A stretch of 64,000 nucleotides of DNA from Kitasatospora sp. NBC_00458 (GCF_036013975.1 NZ_CP107904.1:3845001-3909000), one strand, 5' to 3'. Positions 15,534-24,669 are shown, counted from the stretch's first letter. Notes: a model not told the origin generated them from the sequence alone. A program made the numbers and translations.

Positions 15534-16379
15534 TCAGCCGACCGGGACGGCGGCGGGCGACGCCTCCGCGGTCGGGGACGGTTCCACCGCCGGGGACGGT
15601 TCCGCGGCCGGCTCGGCGGCCTCGGCGACCTCCGTCGTGGTCACCACCGCGCCGGCGGCGCCCTGGACCGTGGACCGTACCCGAAGCAGCCGGTCCCCCG
15701 GCGCCACCCAGAAGTCGTAGCCGATGCCGGTGACCCCCCGCTGCCGGTAGTAGCCGAGCACCTCGGCCAGCCGCTCGGGGCTCAGCCCCTGCTCGGCGGC
15801 GAAGAAGTCCTCCACCGGCGCGGTGCCCCGGTAGTGGGCCACCGTCCCGCCGTTCAGCTGCTCGCCGCCGAGCGAGGTGAGCTTGCCGGCCAGCGCCATC
15901 GCGTGCGCCTGGCCGCCGGGGTTGGAGACCAGCCCGGTCATCCAGCCGCCGGCCCAGCCGACCGGTCCGGCGGCGGGCGCGCGCGGGTCCAGCGACTCCG
16001 CCTGGGCCCGCTCGGCCCGCTTCGGCGCCGCTCCCGGGTAGCCCAGGTCCAGGACGCCGTCCCGGCCGCGCAGCAAGCCGGTGCCCAGCTCGTCGGTGAC
16101 GGTCAGCTCGGCCGTGTCGTGCGCGCCCCAGGAGACCGTGCCGGTCGCGCTCCGCCGCCCGGCCGGCCCCTCCTCGACCACCTGGACCTGCGCACCGCCG
16201 ACGTCGTCCAGCCGCTGGGCGGCGGACAGCAGCACCTCCCGCGGCGGCCGGACGGTGGGCCGGCCGCTGTCCGGGGTGCGCTCCCCCGAGACGGCCAGCA
16301 CGCTGCACGCGGTGAGTCCGGCGGCGAGGAGGAGGAGGAGGGCCGCCCCCTTGGCGGCGGGGCGAGGGGCGGACGGCAC
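15534..16379 (-). CDS. secreted lipoprotein, paralogue of its neighbour
   Basis: A 281-residue lipoprotein beginning at GTG 16379 with GGAGTG upstream. The signal peptide ends in the lipobox LTAC. The mature domain begins PPREVLLSAAQRLDDV and includes HYRGTAPVEDFF, matching the HYRAVTDAARY segment of the adjacent lipoprotein, which points to shared ancestry. The C-terminus is a Pro/Ala/Glu/Ser-rich tail (EPSPAVEPSPTAEASPA), probably disordered at the surface. It lies between rplA and the second lipoprotein, about 120 bp apart. LppX/LprG-type lipid handling is possible but unproven. Confidence 0.78.
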   Translation of the reverse strand: MPSAPRPAAKGAALLLLLAAGLTACSVLAVSGERTPDSGRPTVRPPREVLLSAAQRLDDVGGAQVQVVEEGPAGRRSATGTVSWGAHDTAELTVTDELGTGLLRGRDGVLDLGYPGAAPKRAERAQAESLDPRAPAAGPVGWAGGWMTGLVSNPGGQAHAMALAGKLTSLGGEQLNGGTVAHYRGTAPVEDFFAAEQGLSPERLAEVLGYYRQRGVTGIGYDFWVAPGDRLLRVRSTVQGAAGAVVTTTEVAEAAEPAAEPSPAVEPSPTAEASPAAVPVG

Positions 16380-16496
16380 GGCACACTCCGGCGGTCGGAC
16401 GGGGGCGGCCCCGGTCGGGGCGCGTGATCGGTCCGGGCGAGCGTACGACGGCCTGCGCGGCGGTTCCCCCCTGCGGGGGTCTCGATCGGGAAACGA

Positions 16497-16539
16497 CGGC
16501 GGGCCCGCACCCCCCGGCGAAGGGGGTGCGGGCCCGCCG
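16497..16539 (-). terminator. rplKA terminator
   Basis: A perfect 17-bp GC stem (16498-16514 with 16522-16538) with a 7-base loop, followed by GTCGTTTCCC on the minus strand, about 20 bp past rplA. Confidence 0.85.
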
Positions 16540-16557
16540 TACGGACTGCGGCTGCGA

Positions 16558-17280
16558 TCAGAGCGCGGCCGGGTCCTCCTCGACGAGGAGGTTCCGGGTG
16601 CGGTTCGGGTCCACGAGGATGCCGGGGCCGATCGTGGTGGAGACCGCGGTCTTCTTGATGTAGCGGCCCTTGGCGGCGGACGGCTTGGCGCGGAGCACCT
16701 CGTCCAGCGCGGCGGCGTAGTTCTCGACCAGCTGCTCGTCGGTGAAGGAGACCTTACCGATGATGAAGTGCAGGTTCGAGTGCTTGTCGACGCGGAACTC
16801 GATCTTGCCGCCCTTGATCTCGTTCACGGCCTTGGCCACGTCCGGGGTCACGGTGCCGGTCTTCGGGTTCGGCATCAGGCCACGGGGACCGAGCACGCGG
16901 CCGAGGCGGCCGACCTTGCCCATGAGGTCCGGGGTGGCGACGACGGCGTCGAAGTCGAGGCGGCCCTTGGCGACCTCGTCGATGAGCTCGTCGGAACCGA
17001 CGATGTCGGCGCCCGCAGCACGCGCGGCCTCGGCACGCTCGCCGGTCGCGAAGACCAGGACCCGAGCGGTCTTACCGGTGCCGTGCGGGAGGATCACGGT
17101 GCTGCGGACCATCTGGTCGGCCTTGCGCGGGTCGACGCCCAGACGCATGGCGACCTCGACGGTGCCGTCGAACTTGGTGGTGCTGGTCGCCTTGGCGAGG
17201 CGGATGGCCTCAAGGGGGGCGTAGAGGCGCTCGCGGTCGACCTGAGCGTCCGCGGCCTTCAGAGCCTTGCTGCGCTTCAC
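16558..17280 (-). CDS. rplA: 50S ribosomal protein L1
   Basis: Binds 23S rRNA at the L1 stalk and helps release the E-site tRNA; 240 residues, typical. Begins at GTG 17280 ([13 protein letters not shown] follows) with AGGAG upstream. The family signature [19 protein letters not shown] and the C-terminal [13 protein letters not shown] are intact. It follows rplK by about 75 bp in the usual L11-L1 operon and is followed by a terminator. In many bacteria L1 represses its own operon by binding the mRNA; no specific site was identified here. Confidence 0.98.
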   Translation of the reverse strand: MKRSKALKAADAQVDRERLYAPLEAIRLAKATSTTKFDGTVEVAMRLGVDPRKADQMVRSTVILPHGTGKTARVLVFATGERAEAARAAGADIVGSDELIDEVAKGRLDFDAVVATPDLMGKVGRLGRVLGPRGLMPNPKTGTVTPDVAKAVNEIKGGKIEFRVDKHSNLHFIIGKVSFTDEQLVENYAAALDEVLRAKPSAAKGRYIKKTAVSTTIGPGILVDPNRTRNLLVEEDPAAL

Positions 17281-17356
17281 TGCTGCTCCTGAATGGGGAT
17301 TGGAGTCGTGGTATGCACGGGCCGCGCAGGCCCTACCACATGGACGAGAAGGGTGA

Positions 17357-17791
17357 TCAGCCCTCGACCGTGATGCCCATCGACCGGGCGGTGCCGGCGA
17401 TGATCTTGGACGCGGCGTCCAGGTCGTTGGCGTTCAGGTCGGGGAGCTTGACCGTGGCGATCTCGCGGACCTGGGCGGCCGTGAGCTTGGCGACCTTGGT
17501 CTTGTGCGGCTCGGCGGAGCCCTTGTCGACACCCGCAGCCTTCAGGATGAGGCGCGCGGCCGGCGGCGTCTTCGTGATGAAGGTGAAGGAGCGGTCGTCG
17601 TAGACCGTGATCTCCACCGGCACGATCATGCCGCGCTGCGACTCGGTCGCAGCGTTGTAGGCCTTGCAGAACTCCATGATGTTGACGCCGTGCTGGCCCA
17701 GCGCGGGGCCGACCGGCGGCGCCGGGTTGGCCGCACCGGCGTTGATCTGGAGCTTGATGAGCCCCGTGACCTTCTTCTTCTTGGGAGGCAT
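17357..17791 (-). CDS. rplK: 50S ribosomal protein L11
   Basis: Ribosomal GTPase-centre protein and target region for thiopeptide antibiotics; 144 residues. The ATG at 17791 gives [16 protein letters not shown] with GGAGAG just upstream, matching the family N-terminus; the longer open frame upstream is promoter DNA. The N-terminal domain has the proline-rich [15 protein letters not shown] switch, and the C-terminal rRNA-binding domain includes GTARSMGI. Transcribed with rplA from its own promoter just past the nusG terminator. L11 is also needed for RelA-dependent ppGpp synthesis in Streptomyces. Confidence 0.98.
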
Positions 17792-17874
17792 GTCTCTCCG
17801 GGTCCTTCCGAGAGGTGATTGCTGGTGCGTGCGGAACCGGGGCGACACCCAGTCGCCAGCACACACATCGGACC

Positions 17875-17903
17875 AGGCTAACGCGTCTGCGCCGCTGGAC
17901 CAA
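17875..17903 (-). promoter_or_regulatory. rplKA promoter
   Basis: Minus-strand -35 TTGGTC (17898-17903) and -10 TAGCCT (17875-17880), separated by 17 bp. The -35 overlaps the T-run of the nusG terminator, giving a compact stop/restart arrangement. The predicted leader is about 75 nt. Confidence 0.7.
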
Positions 17904-17906
17904 AAC

Positions 17907-17943
17907 GGATCCGGGGCAGGGCCCTCGGCCCTGCCCCGGATCC
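17907..17943 (-). terminator. secE-nusG terminator
   Basis: A perfect 17-bp stem (17907-17923 with 17927-17943), 3-base loop, and CGTTTTGG on the minus strand. Strong rho-independent terminator about 15 bp past nusG. Confidence 0.92.
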
Positions 17944-17956
17944 GAAGACCGTGGGA

Positions 17957-18880
17957 CTAGTTCTTCTGGATCTGGTCGAAGGAGAGCTCGACCGGGGTCT
18001 CCCGGCCGAAGATCTCCACCAGGCCCTTGACCTTCTTCGAGTCGGGGTTGATCTCGTTGATGGTCGCCTGCAGGGTGGCGAACGGACCGTCGGTGACGGT
18101 GACCGAGTCGCCGACCTCGAAGTCGAGCACCTGGATCTCGCTGGGCTTGACCGGGGAGGGCTTGCCGGCCTCCTTGGCCGCCTGGCGCTCGACGTCCGGG
18201 GCGAGCATCTTGACGACCTCGTCCAGCGTCAGCGGGTACGGGTCGTAGGCGTTGCCGACGAAGCCGGTGACGCCGGGGGTGTTGCGGACGACGCCCCAGG
18301 ACTCCGGGGTGAGGTCCATGCGCACCAGGACGTAGCCGGGGAGCTTGTTCTGGCGGATCGTCTTGCGGTCGCCGTTCTTGATCTGGACGACCTCTTCCTG
18401 CGGCACCTCGGCCTGGAAGATGTACTCCTCGACGTTGAGCGAGACGGCGCGCTGCTCCAGGTTCTGCTTCACCCGGTTCTCGTAGCCGGCGTAGGTGTGG
18501 ATCACGTACCACTCGCCCGGCATGAACCGCAGGTCCTCGCGGAACTTGGCGACCGGGTCGACCTCGACGGCCTCCTCGGCCTCGGCCTCGGTCTCATCCT
18601 CGGTCTCGGCGGCGTCCTCGTCCTCGGCGGCGGCCTCGGTCTCCTCGTCGGACTCCTCGTCGGACTCCTCGTGCAGCGCGGCCTCCTCGGCCGGCACACC
18701 GGCCTCGGCCTCGTCGTGGGCCTCGACCTCGTCCTCGTCGCTGTCCGCGGCGTCCACGATCTGCTCGGCGTCCTCGACGTCGCCGGCCAGGTCGTCAGCC
18801 AGCTCGGCCGCGTCCGGCTCGGCGGCGACATCCGCCTCGCGGACGGTCTCGTCGGCGTCGTACAGGGGGGACTCAGACAC
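17957..18880 (-). CDS. nusG: transcription termination/antitermination factor NusG
   Basis: Binds RNA polymerase across the cleft and links it to Rho or the ribosome. The protein is 307 residues because about 110 residues of Asp/Glu/Ala-rich, probably disordered sequence precede the conserved part. The NGN domain starts near residue 122 ([17 protein letters not shown]) and contains [12 protein letters not shown]; the KOW domain near the C-terminus has [18 protein letters not shown]. Long acidic N-terminal extensions are known in Streptomyces NusG, although this one is strikingly acidic. GTG start with AGGAAAG upstream at long spacing. secE lies about 210 bp upstream with a hairpin between. 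Confidence 0.97.
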   Translation of the reverse strand: MSESPLYDADETVREADVAAEPDAAELADDLAGDVEDAEQIVDAADSDEDEVEAHDEAEAGVPAEEAALHEESDEESDEETEAAAEDEDAAETEDETEAEAEEAVEVDPVAKFREDLRFMPGEWYVIHTYAGYENRVKQNLEQRAVSLNVEEYIFQAEVPQEEVVQIKNGDRKTIRQNKLPGYVLVRMDLTPESWGVVRNTPGVTGFVGNAYDPYPLTLDEVVKMLAPDVERQAAKEAGKPSPVKPSEIQVLDFEVGDSVTVTDGPFATLQATINEINPDSKKVKGLVEIFGRETPVELSFDQIQKN

Positions 18881-19027
18881 GGTGGCTGCTTCTTTCCTGG
18901 AGATGGTGAAGGTGGCGCGCTCCGTGGCGGTCCCGGCGCCGCTCCGCTCTCGCGGGCGCCGGAAGTTCGCCTCGGAGACTTCAACAGTACCGAGTCAACG
19001 GTAGCGGCCCCGTACCTCCGACGCAGA

Positions 19028-19069
19028 CAGCTCGACCCGGGCCGAGGACCGGCCCGGGTCGGGAAGCTG
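19028..19069 (-). terminator. hairpin between secE and nusG
   Basis: Stem CGACCCGGGCC/GGCCCGGGTCG extended by CAGCT/AGCTG across a small bulge. No T-run follows on the minus strand, so it may be a partial terminator or a processing site that sets the secE:nusG ratio. Confidence 0.4.
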
Positions 19070-19091
19070 TTTCAAAGGTGCGGCGGCCCTG

Positions 19092-19424
19092 TCAGCCGAA
19101 GATCCAGAGCGCCAGCTTGGAGAATCCGTAGTCGAGCCCGGAGACGAAGGCCATCACGACCACCACGAACACGACCACGACGGTGGTGTAGTTGACGAGC
19201 TGGCTGCGGGTGGGCCAGACGACCTTGCGCAGCTCGGCGATGATCTGGCGGTAGAACAGCGCGAGGCGGGCGAAGGGGCCCTTCTTGCCGCGCTTGCCGG
19301 ACTTCTTCTCGCCAGAGCGCTTGCGGCGCGACTCGCCCTCGGCGGGCGTGGTCTCGGCAGCGCCGTCGGCCCCCTCGGGGTTGCCGCTCTCAGGCGTTGC
19401 GGTGGAGCCCGTGGTCTCCGTCAC
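19092..19424 (-). CDS. secE: preprotein translocase subunit SecE
   Basis: Essential single-span subunit that clamps SecY in the SecYEG translocon. The 110 residues comprise a disordered, charged N-terminal part (about 1-50, with a Lys/Arg cluster KRSGEKKSGKRGKKG), an amphipathic region ending in ELRKVVWPTRSQLVNYT (the family signature), and one membrane helix (about residues 78-103). GTG start at 19424 with GAGGAC upstream. Position between tRNA-Trp and nusG is the conserved arrangement. Confidence 0.97.
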   Translation of the reverse strand: MTETTGSTATPESGNPEGADGAAETTPAEGESRRKRSGEKKSGKRGKKGPFARLALFYRQIIAELRKVVWPTRSQLVNYTTVVVVFVVVVMAFVSGLDYGFSKLALWIFG

Positions 19425-19523
19425 TCGTCCTCACCTGAATCCGGGTCCTGCCGAGCATCACCTGCGTACCCGGGTGGGGCACGAGCGGCCGGCTAAAGCG
19501 GTGCTGTTCGGTGCCCTCTCCGC

Positions 19524-19560
19524 ATCAAGCCCGCTCGCTCTTTGGAGCGAACGGGCTGAT
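19524..19560 (-). terminator. tRNA-Trp terminator
   Basis: Imperfect hairpin (ATCAGCCCGTTCGCTC paired with GAGCGAGCGGGCTTGAT, loop CAAA) starting 15 bp past the tRNA-Trp 3' end. Confidence 0.65.
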
Positions 19561-19574
19561 TACGGATCAAGCAG

Positions 19575-19647
19575 CAGGGCAAGAGGGACTTGAACCCCCA
19601 ACCGCCGGTTTTGGAGACCGGTGCTCTACCAATTGAGCTATTGCCCT
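19575..19647 (-). tRNA. tRNA-Trp (CCA)
   Basis: 73-nt cloverleaf with AGGGCAA/TTGCCCT acceptor stem, discriminator G, D-loop GCTCAATTGGTAGAGC and T-loop GGTTCAAGTCC. Anticodon CCA lies at the complement of 19612-19614. The CCA end is not encoded. Confidence 0.96.
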
Positions 19648-19873
19648 ACGGAGCTTTTCGGCTCCAGTAGCGACCACCAACCTACCGTATCTCCCGCCGC
19701 TGTAGGTACAGGTGGCGAGGGCTCCGGTCCGTTCGGTGTCCGTCGAGCAGTGAGTGTACGTGGTCGGGGGGTGTTTGGTCGAACCTCTTCTTTCCGGGCC
19801 GCCATGTGGACGGCCCCGTACATATCGTGAAACCGCCATGCCCGCGCCGTATGTCGTCTGCGACCATGCAGGC

Positions 19874-21121
19874 ATGAGCGCTTCCACCCCGCAGCCCGAC
19901 AGTTCCGTCCGTCCCGCCGACCGGCGCGTCTCCGCCCGGATCGGGGCGATCGCCGAGTCCGCCACCCTCGCCGTGGACGCCAAGGCCAAGGCCCTCAAGG
20001 CGGCCGGTCGCCCGGTGATCGGCTTCGGCGCCGGCGAGCCGGACTTCCCGACCCCGGACTACATCGTCGAGACGGCCGTCGAGGCCTGCCGCGACCCGAA
20101 GAACCACCGCTACACCCCGGCCGGCGGCCTGCCGGAGCTCAAGGAGGCGATCGCCGCCAAGACGCTGCGCGACTCCGGCTACCGGGTGGACGCCTCCCAG
20201 GTGCTCGTGACCAACGGCGGCAAGCAGGCGATCTACGAGGCGTTCGCGGCGATCCTGGACCCGGGCGACGAGGTCATCGTCCCGGCCCCGTACTGGACCA
20301 CCTACCCGGAGTCGATCCAGCTGGCCGGCGGCGTGCCGGTGGAGGTCGTGACCGACGAGACCACCGGCTACAAGGTCTCGGTCGAGCAGCTGGAGGCCGC
20401 CCGCACCGAGAACACCAAGGTGGTGCTGTTCGTCTCGCCGTCCAACCCGACCGGCGCGGTGTACACCCGGGCCGAGGCCGAGGCGATCGGCCGCTGGGCG
20501 CTGGAGCACGGCCTCTGGGTGCTCACCGACGAGATCTACGAGCACCTCGTCTACGGCGACGCGGAGTTCACCTCGCTGCCGGCCCTCCTCCCCGAGCTGG
20601 CCGACAAGACCATCGTGGTCAACGGCGTGGCCAAGACCTACGCGATGACCGGCTGGCGGGTGGGCTGGCTGATCGGCCCCAAGGACGTCGTCAAGGCCGC
20701 GACCAACCTGCAGTCGCACGCCACCTCGAACGTCTCCAACGTCGCGCAGCGGGCCGCGATCGCCGCCGTCTCCGGCGACCTCTCCGCCGTGCACGAGATG
20801 CGCACCGCCTTCGACCGCCGCCGCCGCACCATCGTGCGGATGCTCAACGAGATCGACGGCGTGGTCTGCCCCGAGCCCGAGGGCGCCTTCTACGTCTACC
20901 CGTCCGTCAAGGGCCTGCTGGGCAAGGAGATCCGCGGCAAGCGCCCGCAGACCTCCGCCGAGCTGGCCACCCTGATCCTGGACGAGGCCGAGGTCGCGGT
21001 CGTCCCCGGCGAGGCCTTCGGCACCCCGGGCTACCTGCGCTTCTCCTACGCGCTGGGCGACGCCGACCTGGCCGAGGGCGTCGGCCGGATCCAGAAGCTG
21101 CTCGCCGAGGCCCGCGACTGA
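19874..21121 (+). CDS. aspC: PLP-dependent aspartate-type aminotransferase
   Basis: Class I aminotransferase of the fold-type I family, 415 residues; it should transfer the amino group of aspartate to 2-oxoglutarate. The PLP lysine is about residue 254 in [16 protein letters not shown]. Other family segments are [23 protein letters not shown] and [12 protein letters not shown]. The start at ATG 19874 (MSASTPQPD) follows the conserved N-terminus in Streptomyces; only a weak GCAGGC precedes it, so a leaderless start is possible. First plus-strand gene after the ribosomal block, with its own terminator. Prephenate aminotransferase activity is an alternative that sequence alone cannot exclude. 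Confidence 0.93.
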   Translation: MSASTPQPDSSVRPADRRVSARIGAIAESATLAVDAKAKALKAAGRPVIGFGAGEPDFPTPDYIVETAVEACRDPKNHRYTPAGGLPELKEAIAAKTLRDSGYRVDASQVLVTNGGKQAIYEAFAAILDPGDEVIVPAPYWTTYPESIQLAGGVPVEVVTDETTGYKVSVEQLEAARTENTKVVLFVSPSNPTGAVYTRAEAEAIGRWALEHGLWVLTDEIYEHLVYGDAEFTSLPALLPELADKTIVVNGVAKTYAMTGWRVGWLIGPKDVVKAATNLQSHATSNVSNVAQRAAIAAVSGDLSAVHEMRTAFDRRRRTIVRMLNEIDGVVCPEPEGAFYVYPSVKGLLGKEIRGKRPQTSAELATLILDEAEVAVVPGEAFGTPGYLRFSYALGDADLAEGVGRIQKLLAEARD

Positions 21122-21139
21122 CGGCGCGGACTCCCCGGA

Positions 21140-21180
21140 CCGCCCCCTTTTCACCCCTTCGGGGGATGTGAAGGGGGCGG
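21140..21180 (+). terminator. terminator after aspC
   Basis: Stem CCGCCCCCTTTTCACCCC/GGGGATGTGAAGGGGGCGG (near perfect) with a UUCG-type loop, followed by TTCCC. About 20 bp past the stop. Confidence 0.7.
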
Positions 21181-21216
21181 TTCCCGTCCGGGCCTCCGGT
21201 ACGGCAGGATTCGTGA

Positions 21217-22245
21217 ATGGAACGCCTGCTGAACCCGCGAGACGTCAGGGACCTGCCCAAGGCCCACCTGCACCTGCACTTCACCGGCTCGATGCGCCCG
21301 GCCACCCTGCTGGAACTGGCCGACAGGCACGGCGTCCGGCTGCCGGAGGCGCTCAGCTCCGGCGAGCCGCCACGGCTCCGGGCCACCGACGAACGCGGCT
21401 GGTTCCGCTTCCAGCGCCTCTACGACACGGCCCGCTCGGTGCTCCGGGACGAGGACGACATCCGCCGGCTGGTCCTGGAGACCGCCGAGGACGAGCGGCG
21501 GGACGGCTCGCGCTGGCTGGAGATCCAGGTCGACCCGACCTCCTACGCCCCCCGGCTCGGCGGTCTGATCCCCGCCCTGGAACTGATCCTCGACGCCGTC
21601 GAGCAGGCCGCCTCGGCCACCGGGGTCGGCATCCGGGTCCTGGTCGCGGCCAACCGGATGAAGTCCCCGATGGACGCCCGGACGCTGGCCCGGCTCGCGG
21701 TCCGGTACGCCGACCGGGGCGTGGTGGGCTTCGGCCTCTCCAACGACGAGCGGCGCGGCCTGGCCCGCGACTTCGACCGGGCCTTCGACATCGCCCGCAG
21801 GGGCGGGCTGCTGGCCGCCCCGCACGGCGGCGAGCTGGCCGGACCGGAGTCGGTCCGGGACTGCCTGGACGACCTGGGCGCCGGCCGGATCGGCCACGGC
21901 GTCCGGGCCGCCGAGGACGAGCGGCTGATGCAGCGGCTGGCCGACCGCCAGGTCACCTGCGAGGTCTGCCCGTCCTCCAACGTCTCGCTCGGCGTCTACG
22001 AGCGCCCCGAGGACGTCCCGCTGCGGCGGCTGTTCGACGCCGGGGTGCCGCTGGCCCTGGGCGCCGACGACCCGCTGCTGTTCGGCAGCCGGCTGGCCGA
22101 CCAGTACGGCCTGGCCCGCGACGTGCTGGGCTTCTCCGACCCCGAGCTGGCCGAGCTGGCCCGCCAGTCGGTGCGCGGCTCGTGCGCGCCGGAGAGCGTG
22201 CGGAAGGAACTGCTCGCGGACGTCGACGCCTGGCTGGCGGGCTGA
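21217..22245 (+). CDS. adenosine deaminase family protein
   Basis: 342-residue metal-dependent deaminase that would convert adenosine to inosine. The metal-binding HLH is at residues 19-21 (in KAHLHLHFTG), with further ligands His203 in PHGGE, the catalytic His227 in GHG, and Asp284-Asp285 in GADDP. Compared with classical Add, HVHLDG is replaced by HLHFTG and NTDDP by GADDP. The active-site residues remain but the substrate side may differ, for example another purine nucleoside. ATG start; no strong ribosome-binding site. Convergent with murB, with a shared hairpin between. Confidence 0.85.
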   Translation: MERLLNPRDVRDLPKAHLHLHFTGSMRPATLLELADRHGVRLPEALSSGEPPRLRATDERGWFRFQRLYDTARSVLRDEDDIRRLVLETAEDERRDGSRWLEIQVDPTSYAPRLGGLIPALELILDAVEQAASATGVGIRVLVAANRMKSPMDARTLARLAVRYADRGVVGFGLSNDERRGLARDFDRAFDIARRGGLLAAPHGGELAGPESVRDCLDDLGAGRIGHGVRAAEDERLMQRLADRQVTCEVCPSSNVSLGVYERPEDVPLRRLFDAGVPLALGADDPLLFGSRLADQYGLARDVLGFSDPELAELARQSVRGSCAPESVRKELLADVDAWLAG

Positions 22246-22257
22246 GCCCGGGCCGCC

Positions 22258-22284
22258 GCCGGACGCGTGCGGGACGCGTCCGGC
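22258..22284. terminator. bidirectional terminator between the deaminase gene and murB
   Basis: Perfect 11-bp stem GCCGGACGCGT/ACGCGTCCGGC with a 5-base loop between two convergent genes. No T-run on either side. Confidence 0.6.
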
Positions 22285-22290
22285 CCCGTC

Positions 22291-23340
22291 CTACAGCGTG
22301 ACGCCGACCATCACCGGCTCGTTCACCAGCTCCACCCCGAAGGCGTCCCGCACGCCGTCCCGGATCTCCCGGGCCAGCGCCAGCAGGTCCTCGGTGGTGG
22401 CGGCGCCCCGGTTGGTGAGCGCCAGGGTGTGCTTGGTGGAGAGGGTCGCCGGGCCGCTGCCGTAGCCCTTGCCGAACCCGGCCCGGTCGATCAGCCAGGC
22501 GGCCGAGGTCTTGGTGCGGCCGTCCGGCGCCGGGTAGGCGGGGGCGGTCAGCTCGCGCCCGGCGGCCAGCGCCAGGAACGCGGCGTACTGCTCGGGGTCC
22601 AGCACCGGGTTGGTGAAGAAGGAGCCGGCCGACCAGGTGTCGTGGTCCGCCGGGTCCAGGACCATGCCCTTGCCGGCGCGCAGGCCCAGCACCGCCTCGT
22701 ACGCCTCGCGCAGCCCGACCCGCTCGTCCTGCGCCACCCCGAAGTGCTTGGCGACCTCGGCGTACCGGACGGGGGTGGAGCGCCCGCCGGCGTCCTCCAG
22801 CGCGAAGCGGACCCGCAGCACGACGTAGCGGTCCGGCTCGGCCTTGAAGCGGCTGTGCCGGTAGGAGAAGTGGCACTCGGCGCCGGTGAGGGTGACCACC
22901 CCGTCGGCCCGGCGGTCGTAGGCCACCACCTCGGTGACCGTCTGCGCCACCTCCTGGCCGTACGCGCCGACGTTCTGCACCGGGGTGGCGCCGGCCGAGC
23001 CGGGGATGCCGGCCAGGAACTCGATGCCGGCCAGGCCGTGCTCCAGCACGGTCCGGCGCACCGCGTCGGCCCAGACCTCGCCGGCGGCCAGCTCCAGCAC
23101 GGCGCCGTCCAGCGTGAAACCGGTGGTGGCGATCCGCAGCACCGTGCCGGCGAAGCCCGCGTCGCCGATCACCAGGTTGGAGCCGCCGCCGAGGACCAGC
23201 AGCGGCTCGCCGGCCGCGTCGGCCGCGCGGACGGCGGCGACCACCTCGTCGTCGGTGTGCGCGGTCACCAGTCGGCGGGCCGGGCCGCCGAGCCGCAGGG
23301 TGGTCAGCGGGGCGAGGGGGGCGTCGAGTTCTTCCAGCAC
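22291..23340 (-). CDS. murB: UDP-N-acetylenolpyruvoylglucosamine reductase
   Basis: FAD/NADPH enzyme that reduces UDP-GlcNAc-enolpyruvate to UDP-MurNAc in peptidoglycan synthesis; cytoplasmic, 349 residues. FAD-binding segments TTLRLGGPA, LGGGSNLVIGD and GIPGSAGATPVQNVGAYGQEV are visible, as are SYRHSRFK and the catalytic Ser region AGSFFTNPVL. AAWLIDRAGFGKG lies nearer the C-terminus. The insert between these fits a type I MurB. GTG start at 23340 preceded by a G-run. It lies downstream of the MaoC pair on the same strand. Confidence 0.97.
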   Translation of the reverse strand: MLEELDAPLAPLTTLRLGGPARRLVTAHTDDEVVAAVRAADAAGEPLLVLGGGSNLVIGDAGFAGTVLRIATTGFTLDGAVLELAAGEVWADAVRRTVLEHGLAGIEFLAGIPGSAGATPVQNVGAYGQEVAQTVTEVVAYDRRADGVVTLTGAECHFSYRHSRFKAEPDRYVVLRVRFALEDAGGRSTPVRYAEVAKHFGVAQDERVGLREAYEAVLGLRAGKGMVLDPADHDTWSAGSFFTNPVLDPEQYAAFLALAAGRELTAPAYPAPDGRTKTSAAWLIDRAGFGKGYGSGPATLSTKHTLALTNRGAATTEDLLALAREIRDGVRDAFGVELVNEPVMVGVTL

Positions 23341-23413
23341 GCCCCCCAGCGTACGGGTCCCCCCGTACCCGCCCCGCCGTTCGGGCCGCGCTCCCCGGCC
23401 CGCCGCCGCGGGC

Positions 23414-23836
23414 TCAGACCAGCCGGACGACGGCCCTCGACATGCCCAGTACCTTCTGGCCGCCGTAGGTCGCCACCAGGTCGACCTGGACCCTGCGGTC
23501 GTCCAGCAGCTTGGCGACCTTGCCGGTGACCTCGATCACGGAACCGACCCCGTCGTTGGGCACCGGCACCGGACGGGTGAAGCGGACCCCGTACTCGACC
23601 ACCGCGGCCGGGTCGCCGACCCAGTCGGTGACCACCCGGATCGCCTCGGCCATGGTGAACATGCCGTGCGCGATGACGTCGGGCAGGCCGACCTCCAGGG
23701 CGAACTTCTCGTTCCAGTGGATCGGGTTGAAGTCGCCGGAGGCGCCGGCGTACTGCACCAGGGTGGCGCGGGTCACCGGGAAGGACTGCGCGGGCAGCTC
23801 GGTGCCGGCCTCGACCTCGTCGTAGCTGATCGCCAT
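23414..23836 (-). CDS. MaoC-family (R)-hydratase, catalytic subunit
   Basis: 140-residue single hot-dog domain dehydratase. The hydratase signature GASGDFNPIHWNEKFA contains the catalytic Asp-His pair, followed by IAHGMFTMAEAI. It should hydrate or dehydrate (R)-3-hydroxyacyl thioesters. The adjacent gene encodes a MaoC-like partner lacking the catalytic pair, so a HadA/HadB-like heterodimer is likely. I place the start at ATG 23836 because GGGGGAG lies 9 bp upstream; a GTG at 23845 overlapping the upstream stop is possible but has no usable spacing. The pair sits between murB and rpmG, as in other streptomycetes. Confidence 0.85.
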   Translation of the reverse strand: MAISYDEVEAGTELPAQSFPVTRATLVQYAGASGDFNPIHWNEKFALEVGLPDVIAHGMFTMAEAIRVVTDWVGDPAAVVEYGVRFTRPVPVPNDGVGSVIEVTGKVAKLLDDRRVQVDLVATYGGQKVLGMSRAVVRLV

Positions 23837-23841
23837 CGGGC

Positions 23842-24303
23842 TCACTCCCCCGTCTTCTCGTCGGCGGCCCGGGCCACCAGGGTCATGACCGACGTCACCA
23901 CGTGCTCGCCGGTCTCGTCCGACACCTCGCCGCGCACGGTGAGCACGTCGTTCCCGGCCAGCGACTTGATGTTGTCGATGACCACCGCCACGGTCAGCCG
24001 GTCACCGGCCCGCACCGGGCGGGTGTAGACGAACTTCTGGTCGCCGTGCACCACCCGGCTGTAGTCCAGGCCCAGCTCCGGGTCCTGGACCACCTGGGCG
24101 GCGGCCCGGAAGGTGAGCATGAACGGGAAGGTCGGCGGGGCGATCACGTCCGGATGGCCCAGTGCCTTGGCGGCGTCCTGGTCGCTGTACGCCGGATTGG
24201 CGTCGCCCACCGCGGCGGCGAACTCGCGGATCTTCTCCCGGCCGACCTCGTACGGCTCGGTGGGCGGGTAGGTCCGCCCGATGAAGGAGGGGTCGAGTGC
24301 CAC
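23842..24303 (-). CDS. MaoC-like hydratase, non-catalytic partner subunit
   Basis: 153-residue hot-dog protein (FAS1-type dehydratase N-terminal region, HadA-like). Where the catalytic subunit has GDFNPIHW, this one has GDANPAYSD with no His, so it is unlikely to be active alone. It probably supplies substrate binding in a heterodimer with the next gene, whose start lies within a few bases of this stop. The best start is GTG 24303, because GAGGAG stands 6 bp upstream; the TTG at 24309 abuts that site. Confidence 0.83.
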   Translation of the reverse strand: MALDPSFIGRTYPPTEPYEVGREKIREFAAAVGDANPAYSDQDAAKALGHPDVIAPPTFPFMLTFRAAAQVVQDPELGLDYSRVVHGDQKFVYTRPVRAGDRLTVAVVIDNIKSLAGNDVLTVRGEVSDETGEHVVTSVMTLVARAADEKTGE

Positions 24304-24334
24304 GGGCAACTCCTCGGAAGCGCGTTGGATGACG

Positions 24335-24378
24335 AAAAAACTCCGGACCGCAACCCAGTGAGGGATGCGGCCCGGAGT
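24335..24378 (-). terminator. rpmG terminator
   Basis: A 13-bp stem (ACTCCGGGCCGCA with TGCGGTCCGGAGT) followed by six T's on the minus strand (24335-24340). Classic rho-independent terminator, ending the tRNA-Thr/tRNA-Met/rpmG transcript. Confidence 0.93.
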
Positions 24379-24420
24379 CGTAGACCTGGTTCACACAGGC
24401 CCGTCGCCCTACGAATAGGG

Positions 24421-24585
24421 TCAGCGGGTCTCGCGGTGCGCAGTGTGCGAGTTGCAGCGGGGGCAGTGCTTCTTCATCTCAAGACGGTCCGGGTCGTTAC
24501 GCCGGTTCTTCTTGGTGATGTAGTTCCGCTCCTTGCACTCCACGCAGGCCAGCGTGATCTTCGGGCGGACATCGGTGGCAGCCAC
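24421..24585 (-). CDS. rpmG: 50S ribosomal protein L33, zinc-binding form
   Basis: 54-residue ribosomal protein. Starts at GTG 24585 ([16 protein letters not shown] follows) with AAGGAAGG upstream. It has both Cys pairs of the zinc ribbon (CVEC and CPRC), so it is the C+ paralogue normally used under zinc sufficiency. Zur-repressed C- paralogues occur elsewhere in Streptomyces genomes. It lies 85 bp downstream of tRNA-Met and is probably co-transcribed with both tRNAs. The open frame upstream crosses the tRNA and is not coding. Confidence 0.97.
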   Translation of the reverse strand: MAATDVRPKITLACVECKERNYITKKNRRNDPDRLEMKKHCPRCNSHTAHRETR

Positions 24586-24669
24586 GGGAGTGCCTTCCTT
24601 GGACAATGAATAAGAACACAGACAAGAGTAGCCGACCGGGAGTGCGATCTCCCGACCGACTACGCGGGG

